A DNA stretch of 64,000 bases from Telmatospirillum sp. (GTDB taxonomy: Bacteria > Pseudomonadota > Alphaproteobacteria > Rhodospirillales > Magnetospirillaceae), in assembly GCA_009712185.1 (NCBI GenBank), contig WASQ01000018.1, forward strand, positions 62,001-126,000, given 5' to 3'. Under the pieces are notes generated by a model. It was not told where the DNA came from, made no database searches, and saw only the letters and a program-made list of their open reading frames with translations. The translations under genes and the position numbers were made by a program. Below, in pieces: positions 1 to 8,606 of this stretch (positions are counted from its first letter, which is position 1; each line of letters starts with the position of its first letter).

Positions 1-2
1 CG

Positions 3-3000
3 CTGATCGGCGGGGTCTGCATGAGCTTCTACGACTGGTATTGCGACCTGCCGCCGGCTTCACCGCAGACCTGGGGCGAGCAGACGGACGTTCCGGAAAG
101 CGCCGACTGGTACAATTCGACCTATCTCCTTCTCTGGGGCTCGAACGTGCCGCAAACCCGGACGCCCGACGCCCATTTCTATACCGAGGTCCGCTACAAG
201 GGGACCAAGTCGGTGGTCATCGCCCCGGACTACAGCGAGGCCGCCAAATTCGCCGACCTGTGGCTGCATCCCAAGCAGGGAACCGACGCCGCCCTGGCGA
301 TGGCGATGGGACATGTCATTCTCAAGGAATTCCATCTGGCCGGGCGCAGCGCCTATTTCGAGGACTATTGCCGGCGCCTGACCGACCTGCCCATGCTGGT
401 CGTCCTGGAAAAGCGGGGCGACAGTTTCGTCCCCGGGCGCTTCCTGCGCGCGTCGGATCTGGCCGGCGGTCTCGATCAGGGCAACAACCCCGCCTGGAAA
501 ACGCTGGCCTTCGATCGGACTGACGGGGCCGTGGTGGTGCCGAACGGGTCCATCGGTTTCCGCTGGGGCGAGGCCGGCCGCTGGAACCTTGAGGACCGGG
601 ACGCCCGGGACGCCCGGCAGGTCGGGCTGGCCTTGCCGCTGGCGGAGGACGGGCATGCTCTGCTGCCGGTGGCATTCCCCTATTTCGGCGGCCATGCGCC
701 GCAGACCTTCCATGCGACCGGCCATCCGGATGTCCTTGTCCGCCTGATTCCGGTCCGTCACCTGATGGGGGAAAAGGGGCCGCTTCAGGTCGCCACGGTC
801 TTCGATCTGATGGCCGGCAACTATGGCGTCGATCGGGGCTTCGGCGGTGGCAATGTGGCGGCGGACTACGACGACGACTGCCCCTATACGCCGGCCTGGG
901 CGGAGGCGGTGACAGGGGTGCCCAGGGACCAGATCATCACCGTGGCCCGGGAATTCGCTACCAACGCCGACAAGACCAAGGGCAGATCCATGGTGATTCT
1001 CGGAGCCGGTCTCAATCACTGGTATCACATGGACATGATCTATCGGGGGATCATCAATCTTCTGATGATGTGCGGCTGTATCGGCCAGTCGGGAGGCGGC
1101 TGGTCGCACTATGTCGGCCAGGAAAAGCTGCGGCCGCAGACGGGGTGGACGGCGCTGGCCTTCGCTCTCGACTGGAACCGGCCGCCACGGCACATGAATT
1201 CCACGTCCTTTTTCTATGCCCACAGTTCGCAGTGGCGCTATGAGAAACTGGGGGCGTCCGACATCCTGTCGCCCCTGGCGGACCCCGCCGACTACCCCGC
1301 CAGCCTGATCGATTACAACGTCAAGGCGGAACGGATGGGGTGGCTGCCGTCCGCGCCGCAACTGGCGGCCAATCCTCTCGACATCGCGGCCAGGGCCGTG
1401 GCCGCCGGGATGGAGGTGCCGGCCTATGTCGCCACCGGCCTGCAAAGCGGCGCTCTCAGCTTCGCCGCGGAGGACCCCGACGACCCCGCGAACTTCCCCC
1501 GCAACCTGTTCGTCTGGCGCTCGAACCTTCTGGGGGCGTCGGGCAAGGGGCACGAATATTTCCTGAAATATCTGCTGGGGACCGATCACGGCATTCTGGG
1601 AAAGGACCTGGGAGCCGAGGGCGGGGACAAACCGCGCGAGGTGCGCTGGCATGACGAGGCGCCGACGGGCAAGCTCGATCTGCTGGTGACGCTGGATTTC
1701 CGCATGTCCACGACCTGCGTCTATTCCGACATCGTCCTGCCCACCGCGACCTGGTACGAGAAGCACGACCTCAACACGTCGGACATGCATCCGTTCATCC
1801 ATCCCCTGTCGGCGGCCGTGGATCCGGCCTGGGAAGCGCGGTCGGACTGGGAGATCTTCAAAGGGATCGCCCGGACGTTCTCACGGGTCGCCCGGGGGCA
1901 TCTGGGCCGGGAGCGCGACGTCGTCCTGACGCCCATCCTGCACGATACCCCCGGCGAACTGGCCCAGCCCTTCGCGGTGGCCGACTGGAAACAGGGCGAC
2001 TGCCCGCCGATCCCCGGCAGGACGATGCCTTCGGTCACGGTGGTCGAACGGGACTATCCGGAAACCTACGCCAAATTCACCGCGCTTGGACCGCTGATGG
2101 ACCGGCTGGGCAACGGCGGCAAGGGGATCGCCTGGGAGACCGGAGAGGAAGTCCGCTTCCTGGAGCGGTTGAACGGGACCGTCGCCGCGCCGGGAGCCGG
2201 GCAGGGGCGCGCCCGTATCGAGACCGACATCGATGCCGCCGAGGTGATCCTGAGCCTTGCCCCCGAAACCAATGGCGAGGTGGCCGTGAGGGCCTGGGAG
2301 GCGCTGGGCCGGATCACCGGCCGGGCCCATGCCCATCTGGCCCGTTCCCGCGAGGATGACAAGATCCGGTTCCGCGCTCTCCAGGCGCAGCCGCGCAAGA
2401 TCATCTCGTCACCGCCCTGGAGCGGCCTTGAAAGCGAACATGTCAGCTACAACGCCTGTTACACCAACGTCCATGAGCTGATTCCCTGGCGGACGCTGAC
2501 CGGGCGTCAGCAGTTCTATCAGGATCACGCGTGGCTGCGGGCCTTCGGCGAAGGGTTCGCGGTCTACCGGCCGCCGATCGACACGCGGACGGTCGACGGG
2601 ATCCGGGCCGATCTGGCCGACGGTCGTCCGACCCTGGTGCTGAATTTCATTACGCCCCATCAAAAATGGGGCATCCACAGCACCTACACCGACAATCTGC
2701 TGATGCTGACCCTGTCGCGCGGCGGGCCGATCCTGTGGATCGGCGAAGACGACGCCAGGGCGGCCGGGATCGCCGACAACGATTGGATCGAGGCTTTCAA
2801 CGCCAACGGAGCCCTGACGGCGCGGGCGGTGGTCAGCCAGCGGGTGCCGGCGGGGATGTGCCTGATGTATCACGCGCAGGAGAAAATCGTGAATGTGCCG
2901 GGAAGCGAAATCACCGGCAAGCGTGGCGGCATCCACAATTCAGTCACGCGTGTCTGTCCCAAGCCGACGCATATGATCGGCGGTTATGCCCAACTGTCCT

Positions 3001-3122
3001 ACGGATTCAATTACTACGGAACCGTCGGCGCCAACCGCGACGAGTTCGTCGTCGTGCGGAAAATGGAAAAAGTGGACTGGCTGGACGGCCCCCGGGCCGA
3101 CATCGCGGAGGTGCGGCCATGA
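3..3122 (+). CDS. narG: Respiratory nitrate reductase alpha subunit (5' end missing)
   Basis: Catalytic molybdenum subunit of membrane-bound cytoplasm-facing nitrate reductase, reducing nitrate to nitrite with quinol electrons passed on by NarI and NarH. The frame is open from the left edge, so the N-terminus with the FS0 iron-sulfur cluster lies outside; about 1039 residues of a usual ~1240 are present. The first visible stretch (GGVCMSFYDWYCDLPPASPQ) is typical NarG. The body is a molybdopterin oxidoreductase domain, and the last ~170 residues form the dinucleotide-binding domain (QKWGIHSTYTDN, then GKRGGIHNSVTR). It ends in a 4-nt overlap (ATGA) with narH, so the two are translationally coupled. 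The promoter and any narK lie upstream of the window. Confidence 0.97.
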   Translation: MIGGVCMSFYDWYCDLPPASPQTWGEQTDVPESADWYNSTYLLLWGSNVPQTRTPDAHFYTEVRYKGTKSVVIAPDYSEAAKFADLWLHPKQGTDAALAMAMGHVILKEFHLAGRSAYFEDYCRRLTDLPMLVVLEKRGDSFVPGRFLRASDLAGGLDQGNNPAWKTLAFDRTDGAVVVPNGSIGFRWGEAGRWNLEDRDARDARQVGLALPLAEDGHALLPVAFPYFGGHAPQTFHATGHPDVLVRLIPVRHLMGEKGPLQVATVFDLMAGNYGVDRGFGGGNVAADYDDDCPYTPAWAEAVTGVPRDQIITVAREFATNADKTKGRSMVILGAGLNHWYHMDMIYRGIINLLMMCGCIGQSGGGWSHYVGQEKLRPQTGWTALAFALDWNRPPRHMNSTSFFYAHSSQWRYEKLGASDILSPLADPADYPASLIDYNVKAERMGWLPSAPQLAANPLDIAARAVAAGMEVPAYVATGLQSGALSFAAEDPDDPANFPRNLFVWRSNLLGASGKGHEYFLKYLLGTDHGILGKDLGAEGGDKPREVRWHDEAPTGKLDLLVTLDFRMSTTCVYSDIVLPTATWYEKHDLNTSDMHPFIHPLSAAVDPAWEARSDWEIFKGIARTFSRVARGHLGRERDVVLTPILHDTPGELAQPFAVADWKQGDCPPIPGRTMPSVTVVERDYPETYAKFTALGPLMDRLGNGGKGIAWETGEEVRFLERLNGTVAAPGAGQGRARIETDIDAAEVILSLAPETNGEVAVRAWEALGRITGRAHAHLARSREDDKIRFRALQAQPRKIISSPPWSGLESEHVSYNACYTNVHELIPWRTLTGRQQFYQDHAWLRAFGEGFAVYRPPIDTRTVDGIRADLADGRPTLVLNFITPHQKWGIHSTYTDNLLMLTLSRGGPILWIGEDDARAAGIADNDWIEAFNANGALTARAVVSQRVPAGMCLMYHAQEKIVNVPGSEITGKRGGIHNSVTRVCPKPTHMIGGYAQLSYGFNYYGTVGANRDEFVVVRKMEKVDWLDGPRADIAEVRP

Positions 3123-4648
3123 AAATTCGCGCTCAGATCGCCATGGTCCTGAACCTGGACAAATGCATCGGCTGCCACACCTGTTCCGTGACCTGCAAGA
3201 ACGTCTGGACCAGCCGGGACGGGGTCGAATACGCGTGGTTCAACAATGTCGAAACGAAGCCCGGGATCGGCTATCCGAACGACTGGGAAAACCAGGAGAA
3301 ATGGAAGGGGGGCTGGATCCGCCGCCCGGATGGCCGGCTGGCGCCGCGCCAGGGCGGGAAGTCGAAGCTGCTGTCGAACATTTTCATGAATCCCGATTTG
3401 CCGGAAATCGACGATTACTATGAGCCGTTCACATTCGACTACGCCCATCTTCAGACGGCCGGCCTCAGTCAGGCGGCCCCGACGGCACGGCCGCGCTCCG
3501 TCCTGACAGGACGGCGGATGGACAAGATCGTGGGCGGGCCGAACTGGGAGGAGATCCTGGGCGGGGAGTTCTCGAAGCGCAGCCGGGACCAGAACTTCGA
3601 GGCCATCGAGAAGGAGATCTACGGGCAGTTCGAGAACACCTTCATGATGTATCTGCCCCGGCTGTGCGAACATTGCCTCAACCCGGCCTGCGTCGCGGCC
3701 TGCCCGTCCGGATCCATTTACAAGCGCGAAGAGGATGGGATCGTTCTGATCGATCAGGACAAATGCCGGGGTTGGCGCATGTGCGTCAGTGCCTGTCCCT
3801 ATAAGAAGATTTATTACAACTGGGAAAGTGGAAAAGCCGAAAAATGCATTTTCTGCTTCCCGCGCATCGAGGCCGGGCAGCCCACGGTGTGTTCGGAGAC
3901 ATGCGTCGGCCGGATCCGTTATCTCGGGGTCATGCTTTATGACGCCGACAGGATCGGGGAGGCCGCCGCCGCCCCCGACGAGGGCCGGCTCTACCAGTCC
4001 CAACTGGACATCTTTCTCGACCCCGGTGACCCGGAGGTGATTGCCCGGGCGCGGCAGGACGGCGTGCCGGACGCATGGCTCGACGCCGCCCGTCTGTCGC
4101 CGGTCTACAAGATGGCGATCGACTGGAAGATCGCCTTTCCCCTGCATCCGGAATACCGCACCCTGCCGATGGTGTGGTATGTGCCGCCGCTATCTCCCAT
4201 CCAGGCCAGGGCCGAGGCCGGCCAACTGGGCACCAACGGCCTTATTCCGGATGTGTCGAGCCTGCGCATTCCGGTCCGTTATCTGGCCAATCTGCTGACC
4301 GCCGGCGAGGAGGCCCCGGTCCGGCTGGCGCTGGAGCGGCTGCTGGCCATGCGCGCCTACATGCGCGCCCGCCATGTCGACGGCGTCGAGGCCGCGGATG
4401 TCCTGGATCAGGTCGGCCTCGACCGGGCCCGGGTGGAGGACATGTACCGGATTCTGGCGATCGCCAATTACGAAGACCGGTTCGTCATTCCGACGACACA
4501 CCGGGAATACGCGGAAAATGCGTTCGACCTGAAGAGCTCCTGCGGATTCAGCTTCGGCAACGGCTGCTCAGGCGGCGCCAACGACGTCGATCTGTTCGGC
4601 AAATCGAAGCATCGTCACGGCGTCAGGAAACCCCCGGAGGTGGCATGA
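3119..4648 (+). CDS. narH: Respiratory nitrate reductase beta subunit
   Basis: Iron-sulfur electron-transfer subunit between NarI haem and the NarG molybdenum centre. 509 residues, the normal length. The first cysteine cluster is C16, C19, C22 and C26 (CIGCHTCSVTC). Further clusters lie at about residues 183-265, including CRGWRMCVSACP, where Trp replaces one Cys; this is the hallmark of the [3Fe-4S] site in NarH. The start is the ATG overlapping the narG stop. Its own stop overlaps the narJ ATG by 4 nt. Complete and ordinary for the family. Confidence 0.97.
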   Translation: MKIRAQIAMVLNLDKCIGCHTCSVTCKNVWTSRDGVEYAWFNNVETKPGIGYPNDWENQEKWKGGWIRRPDGRLAPRQGGKSKLLSNIFMNPDLPEIDDYYEPFTFDYAHLQTAGLSQAAPTARPRSVLTGRRMDKIVGGPNWEEILGGEFSKRSRDQNFEAIEKEIYGQFENTFMMYLPRLCEHCLNPACVAACPSGSIYKREEDGIVLIDQDKCRGWRMCVSACPYKKIYYNWESGKAEKCIFCFPRIEAGQPTVCSETCVGRIRYLGVMLYDADRIGEAAAAPDEGRLYQSQLDIFLDPGDPEVIARARQDGVPDAWLDAARLSPVYKMAIDWKIAFPLHPEYRTLPMVWYVPPLSPIQARAEAGQLGTNGLIPDVSSLRIPVRYLANLLTAGEEAPVRLALERLLAMRAYMRARHVDGVEAADVLDQVGLDRARVEDMYRILAIANYEDRFVIPTTHREYAENAFDLKSSCGFSFGNGCSGGANDVDLFGKSKHRHGVRKPPEVA

Positions 4649-5307
4649 TGAAGACCTACAAGATCCTGTCGGCCTTGCTGGCCTATCCGGAACCGGACCT
4701 GCTGGAGAACGCTGGCGCGCTTGCGGCCGCCCTGGCCGGCGAAACCTTGCTGCCGGCCGTCCATCGCGACGCGGTCGCCGGATTCATCGGCGATCTCGGG
4801 CGTCAGGATGTGCTTGACGCGCAGGAAGCCTATGTCGCCCTGTTCGACCGCAACCGGTCCCTGTCTCTTCATCTTTACGAGCATGTTCTGGGAGAATCGC
4901 GCGACCGGGGTCAGGCCATGGTCGAACTGGCGCGGCTCTACCAGCAGCATGGATATGACGTCAGTGCGGCGGAACTGCCGGATTATCTGCCTCTGTTCCT
5001 TGAGTTCCTGTCCCTGCTTCCGGCCGGGGAGGCGGCCGAATTGCTGTCCAGGGCGGTCCATGTGGTGGCCGCCCTCAAGGAAAAGCTCGACGAGCGGGGA
5101 AGCCCTTATGCGGTGCCGATGGCGGCGGTCGAGGCCCTGGCGGCCAGCCGGGCGGATGCCGGCGAGGTTGCGGCGGTACGCGAAACCCTGACCGGGCGGG
5201 ACGACAGTCTGGAACAACTGGATCGCCAATGGGAAGAGGAGGCCGTGCGGTTCGCCGGCGCCACCGGTCCCGATGCGGCGTCCCTGGCCGCCGGATGCGG
5301 GAGGTGA
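4645..5307 (+). CDS. narJ: Nitrate reductase molybdenum cofactor assembly chaperone
   Basis: System-specific chaperone that binds apo-NarG and helps insert the molybdenum cofactor and FS0 cluster before membrane docking; not part of the final enzyme. 220 residues, all-helical in appearance, TorD/NarJ-like (LLAYPEPDL near the N-terminus, LFDRNRSLSLHLYEHVLGESRDRG around residue 70). The preferred start is the ATG overlapping the narH stop; a second ATG follows directly. narI begins 2 nt after its stop, fitting the fixed order narGHJI. Confidence 0.96.
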   Translation: MMKTYKILSALLAYPEPDLLENAGALAAALAGETLLPAVHRDAVAGFIGDLGRQDVLDAQEAYVALFDRNRSLSLHLYEHVLGESRDRGQAMVELARLYQQHGYDVSAAELPDYLPLFLEFLSLLPAGEAAELLSRAVHVVAALKEKLDERGSPYAVPMAAVEALAASRADAGEVAAVRETLTGRDDSLEQLDRQWEEEAVRFAGATGPDAASLAAGCGR

Positions 5308-5309
5308 CT

Positions 5310-6017
5310 ATGGCGGGTTTTCTCAATCAGGCCGTTTTCGGCATTTATCCCTATATCGCGCTGGCCGTGTTCCTGGTTGGCAGCCTCATCCGCTTCGACC
5401 GCGACCAATATGGCTGGCGGTCGGGATCGAGCCAGCTTTTGCGCCGGCGCCTGATGCGCGTCGGCAGCAACTGCTTCCATATCGGGATTCTCGCCATTCT
5501 GGGCGGTCATTTCGTAGGTCTTCTGACGCCCCACGAACTCTATACGGCGCTTGGCCTGACCGTCGAGGTCAAGCAACTGATGGCCATGGGAATCGGGGGC
5601 GTGTTCGGCGTCCTCTGTCTGATCGGGATGACGCTGCTGATTTACCGGCGTCTGACCGATCCGCGCATCCGGGCGACCAGCAGCCCGATGGACATCGCCA
5701 TCCTGCTCATCCTTTGCGTCCAGCTTTGTCTCGGCCTGTCCTCCATCATCGTGTCCGCCCATCACCGCGACGGCGCGGAGATGCTGAAGCTGGCCCTGTG
5801 GGCGCAGCATATGGTCACGTTCCAGGGCGATGCCGCCGGTCTGATCGCCGATGTCGACCCGATCTTCAAACTGCACATCGCCCTGGGTCTGACCATCTTC
5901 CTGCTCTTTCCCTTTTCGCGGCTGGTCCATATCTGGTCCATGCCGGTGGGCTATGTCGCGCGTCCCTACCAGTTGGTCCGCCGACGGGGAGGGGCCTCCG
6001 CGCGGTTCCGGTCATGA
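5310..6017 (+). CDS. narI: Respiratory nitrate reductase gamma subunit (cytochrome b)
   Basis: Membrane diheme cytochrome b that oxidises quinol and anchors NarGH on the cytoplasmic face. 235 residues with five hydrophobic helices, starting MAGFLNQAVFGIYPYIALAVF. Conserved histidines that can ligate haem are visible in the NCFHIGILAILGGH segment and near the C-terminus in KLHIALG and RLVHIWS. The start ATG follows a GGGAGG ribosome site; an in-frame ATG at 5295 is possible but would overlap narJ and lacks a better site. Last gene of the nar operon. Confidence 0.96.
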   Translation: MAGFLNQAVFGIYPYIALAVFLVGSLIRFDRDQYGWRSGSSQLLRRRLMRVGSNCFHIGILAILGGHFVGLLTPHELYTALGLTVEVKQLMAMGIGGVFGVLCLIGMTLLIYRRLTDPRIRATSSPMDIAILLILCVQLCLGLSSIIVSAHHRDGAEMLKLALWAQHMVTFQGDAAGLIADVDPIFKLHIALGLTIFLLFPFSRLVHIWSMPVGYVARPYQLVRRRGGASARFRS

Positions 6018-6022
6018 CGCCG

Positions 6023-6050
6023 GGGGCAATCGGGGGAACCCGGTTGCCCC
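6023..6050. terminator. Strong hairpin between convergent narI and aminotransferase genes
   Basis: GGGGCAA and CGGG arms pair with CCCG and TTGCCCC around a GGAA loop. It sits just after the narI stop and before the end of the convergent aminotransferase gene. There is no clear T-tract, so intrinsic termination is only likely, not certain. Confidence 0.5.
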
Positions 6051-6106
6051 GGGCCCGGAGGCGCCGTCCTTATCGCCCTCTGGATGTCCTGCCCCGGTGG
6101 TCGATG

Positions 6107-7315
6107 TCATTGCGCGAGGGTGAGGTGGGAGGTCAGCATCCGTTCCAGTTCGGCCATGCCGGCGGGAAGATCGATCCTGCCGCCCGCCACCCTCATGGCG
6201 GAACCGAGCGCGTGCAGCGTGCGGAACAGGTTGTGGGTCCGGCTTTGCTCGCCCATCTGGCCGATGCGCAGGATGTTGAGGCCGAAGGCCCCGGCAATCT
6301 CCACCTTATGAAGTTCGGACATGACATGGCGCACCTGATCGGCGCTGACGCCATCCGGCAGGGTGATGCCGACGACGGAATTGAGGCGGCAATGGGCGGG
6401 AATCAACAGCTCCAGTCCCATCGCTTCGATACCGCTTTGCAGCGCGGCGGAGCAGGTGGCGTGGCGGCGGAACCGGACCGGCAGGGTTTCGTCGCAGACA
6501 AGACGCAGGGCCTCGTGCAGAGCCAGAACGCCGGAGACCGGGGCGGTGTAGTGATAGCCGTGCTTGTTCCAGAACTGATCCGCCAGACGGGCATCCAGGC
6601 ACCAGTGCGCCATGGGCGTATTCCGCTTCAGGATCCGGTCCCAGGCGTCATCCGAAAAGGCGATCAGCGACACGCCGGGGATCGAGGACAGGCCCTTTTG
6701 TCCGCCGGTGATGACGACGTCCACGTCCCACTCTTCCATTTCCATCGGCATGGTCGACAGGGTGCAGACGGCGTCGACGACGTTGAGGCAGCCATAGGAC
6801 TTGGCGATGCGGCAGATTTCGACGAGGTCGCGATTCCAGACGGTGCTGGAGGTTTCGCCCTGGACGATGGTGACCACCTGGAACCCGCCGGTTTTCAGCA
6901 GGGCCTCGACCCGATCGGGGCTCGCCGGTTCCTTTTCCGGCACATCGAGACGCACGACGTCGCCGCCAACCCTGACCGCCATTTCCGCGAGCCGGCCGCT
7001 GAACAGGCCATTGCAGACGGCAAGGACGCGGGTGCCGGGTTCGACCAGATTGCTGATCGCCATCTCCATCGCCGCCGAGGCCGGCCCGGAAACGCCCATG
7101 ACATGGGACGACGATGTCTGAAAGACATAGCGGGCCATGGTTTTGACCTGTTCCACCACCTTGTTCATGGTGTCGCCCAGGTGGTTGATGACGAGGGAGT
7201 TGGCGTAGGCCACCTTGTGCGGAATCGGGACCGGTCCGGCCCCCATCATCAGCAGGGGTTCGTCAGGCAGGATATTGTCGAGAGGGATGATGTCGGGGAG
7301 TTTCGGATATTTCAT
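6107..7315 (-). CDS. PLP-dependent class V aminotransferase (alanine/serine-glyoxylate or pyridoxamine-pyruvate type)
   Basis: 402-residue fold-type I, class V aminotransferase. Visible family features are the N-terminal GPVPIPHKV segment, a PLP-contacting aspartate in DAVCTLS (D181) and the Schiff-base lysine in TGGQKGLSS (K207). The overall pattern fits the alanine-glyoxylate, serine-glyoxylate, ureidoglycine-glyoxylate and pyridoxamine-pyruvate transaminase group, and sequence alone does not fix the substrate. It stands alone, convergent to the nar operon. An inverted repeat in its leader is listed separately. Confidence 0.85.
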   Translation of the reverse strand: MKYPKLPDIIPLDNILPDEPLLMMGAGPVPIPHKVAYANSLVINHLGDTMNKVVEQVKTMARYVFQTSSSHVMGVSGPASAAMEMAISNLVEPGTRVLAVCNGLFSGRLAEMAVRVGGDVVRLDVPEKEPASPDRVEALLKTGGFQVVTIVQGETSSTVWNRDLVEICRIAKSYGCLNVVDAVCTLSTMPMEMEEWDVDVVITGGQKGLSSIPGVSLIAFSDDAWDRILKRNTPMAHWCLDARLADQFWNKHGYHYTAPVSGVLALHEALRLVCDETLPVRFRRHATCSAALQSGIEAMGLELLIPAHCRLNSVVGITLPDGVSADQVRHVMSELHKVEIAGAFGLNILRIGQMGEQSRTHNLFRTLHALGSAMRVAGGRIDLPAGMAELERMLTSHLTLAQ

Positions 7316-7328
7316 GATGGAGATCTCT

Positions 7329-7359
7329 TTTCAACTCCCGAGCGTAAATTTTGTTGAAA
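7329..7359. promoter_or_regulatory. Inverted repeat upstream of the aminotransferase gene
   Basis: TTTCAAC at 7329-7335 is the exact inverse of GTTGAAA at 7353-7359, with a 17-nt AT-rich spacer, just upstream of the aminotransferase start. It could be an operator or a leader stem. Only the symmetry is seen; no regulator is identified. Confidence 0.35.
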
Positions 7360-7858
7360 TGACAGGGTGGGGAGACGCAATGGCGATGGTCCGTTGTTTC
7401 CGGTTTCCTTCCAGCGTCAAAGCCTTCTTTTTTATCCGACGCGCACCCGCTTCGCCAGTTTTCCTGCTGTCACCGCGACCTTTTTCCTAATCCTGTTTCG
7501 GTTGTCGGCGATTTCGCCTCATTTTGGCCGTTTGTCCGGATGGGCCGGAGTGGCGTCCGACCGGGTATTCCGGTCGCCGCAACTGGTTCCGGAGAGGCAT
7601 TTCGAGACCGGTTCATCCGGACTTCCCGGTGGCGTGAGATCCAGGGATTCCGACCGGAACCGCGTCACGGTGATTTTTACGGCTTGGGGATCATTCTATC
7701 GGGCCATGCGTCCGGGTTTGACCGGGAGCGGACGAGCGGGTTCGGGAAACGGGGATGGTCGAGCCGACCCTCAAAGCGGGTACGGTGCCACCGAAGTCCG
7801 GCGCGTTTCAGATTGTCGGTCACCAGGAGGTTCCTGAACTGGGTAAAATTTCCAAGTT
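7360..7858. other. About 500 bp with no confidently supported gene
   Basis: Between the aminotransferase promoter and repeat R1a I see no gene with good family features. A frame from GTG 7755 on the plus strand begins with a protein-like stretch (VPPKSGAFQIVGHQEVPELG) but then runs into repeat R1a. It may be a small gene or a 3'-truncated gene remnant; support is weak. Confidence 0.4.
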
Positions 7859-8008
7859 ATACCAGCCTGAGCTGATCGGAACCGATCAACACAGCCCGGT
7901 CGGCCCAGGCAGGTTTCTCCGAAACCCTTGGCTTCGCTCGCTATCCGCTCGCCGGCCCGGGGTGGGCCAGCCAACCGGCGCTGAGCAATCCTCAACGCCG
8001 GTTGGTAT
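7859..8008. repeat. Dispersed repeat R1, copy a
   Basis: About 150 bp closely similar to 16212-16380 in the same orientation. Shared blocks include CGGAACCGATCAACACAGCC, CCGAAACCCTTGG, GGCCCGGGGTGGGCCA and CGCCGGTTGGT. Its ends carry a short inverted repeat, ATACCA and TGGTAT. It lies 20 bp beyond the 3' end of the cytochrome b561 gene. Size and ends suggest a REP/MITE-like intergenic element rather than an insertion sequence; no transposase is present. Confidence 0.75.
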
Positions 8009-8027
8009 CAGGTCAGGATCTTCCTGA

Positions 8028-8579
8028 TCACAGCATCCGGTCGAGAATCCGCCTGCCGGGGCCGCGGTCGAACAGCCGGTGCTTGACCACCCCGGCCACA
8101 TGCAACGCCACCAGGGCCAGCAGGCCATAGGCGAGGATGGCATGTGCTGTCGCAAAGACGCTTGAAGCCGCTTTGTCTTTGGCCAAAATCTCTGGCAGGG
8201 ACGTGAAGAAGAACGGCACCCCGTCGCTTTCGGGATAGGTGCTCGACAGGCCGTACCCTGCCAATGGAACGGCGACCATCAGCATATAGAACAGTTTGTG
8301 GGTGATCGTGAAAATCGTCTGCTCCCAGGGCTTCAGCGCGGCAGGCTCCGGCACGCCACCCCGCCACCTCAGCGCCAGTTGCACCGGAATCAGGGCCAGG
8401 ACCAGGATGCCGAACTGTTTGTGGTTGGGGAAAAGCATGCTGAACTTGCCGGGGAAATCGTCGGCGACGTTGGTCATGAGAATGCCCACCGCCAACAGCG
8501 CGATAATGATGGCGGCACGGATCCAATGAAGCACGCGCATGGCAAGGGGGTATTTTTGCGAAGAAGGCGAACTGGACAT
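8028..8579 (-). CDS. Cytochrome b561 family protein
   Basis: 183-residue integral membrane b-type cytochrome, expected to have four helices, of the prokaryotic b561/CybB group, which moves electrons from quinol to a partner. Typical features are the RVLHWI start of helix 1 and histidines in THKLFYMLM and HAILAYGLLALVALHVAGV that can bind two haems. It is the last gene of the leftward efflux operon, 27 bp after the outer-membrane factor. A b561 in an RND operon is uncommon; a link to redox or peroxide stress is only inference. The R1a repeat follows its stop. Confidence 0.9.
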   Translation of the reverse strand: MSSSPSSQKYPLAMRVLHWIRAAIIIALLAVGILMTNVADDFPGKFSMLFPNHKQFGILVLALIPVQLALRWRGGVPEPAALKPWEQTIFTITHKLFYMLMVAVPLAGYGLSSTYPESDGVPFFFTSLPEILAKDKAASSVFATAHAILAYGLLALVALHVAGVVKHRLFDRGPGRRILDRML

Positions 8580-8606
8580 GGTGGTCCCCGGTCTCGTTTT
8601 TGAGCA

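Noticed and set aside
60-1802. Long open frame on the minus strand opposite narG
   Set aside because: It mirrors narG codon structure in a high-GC genome, has a low-complexity basic composition and shows no family features; narG on the other strand is unambiguous.
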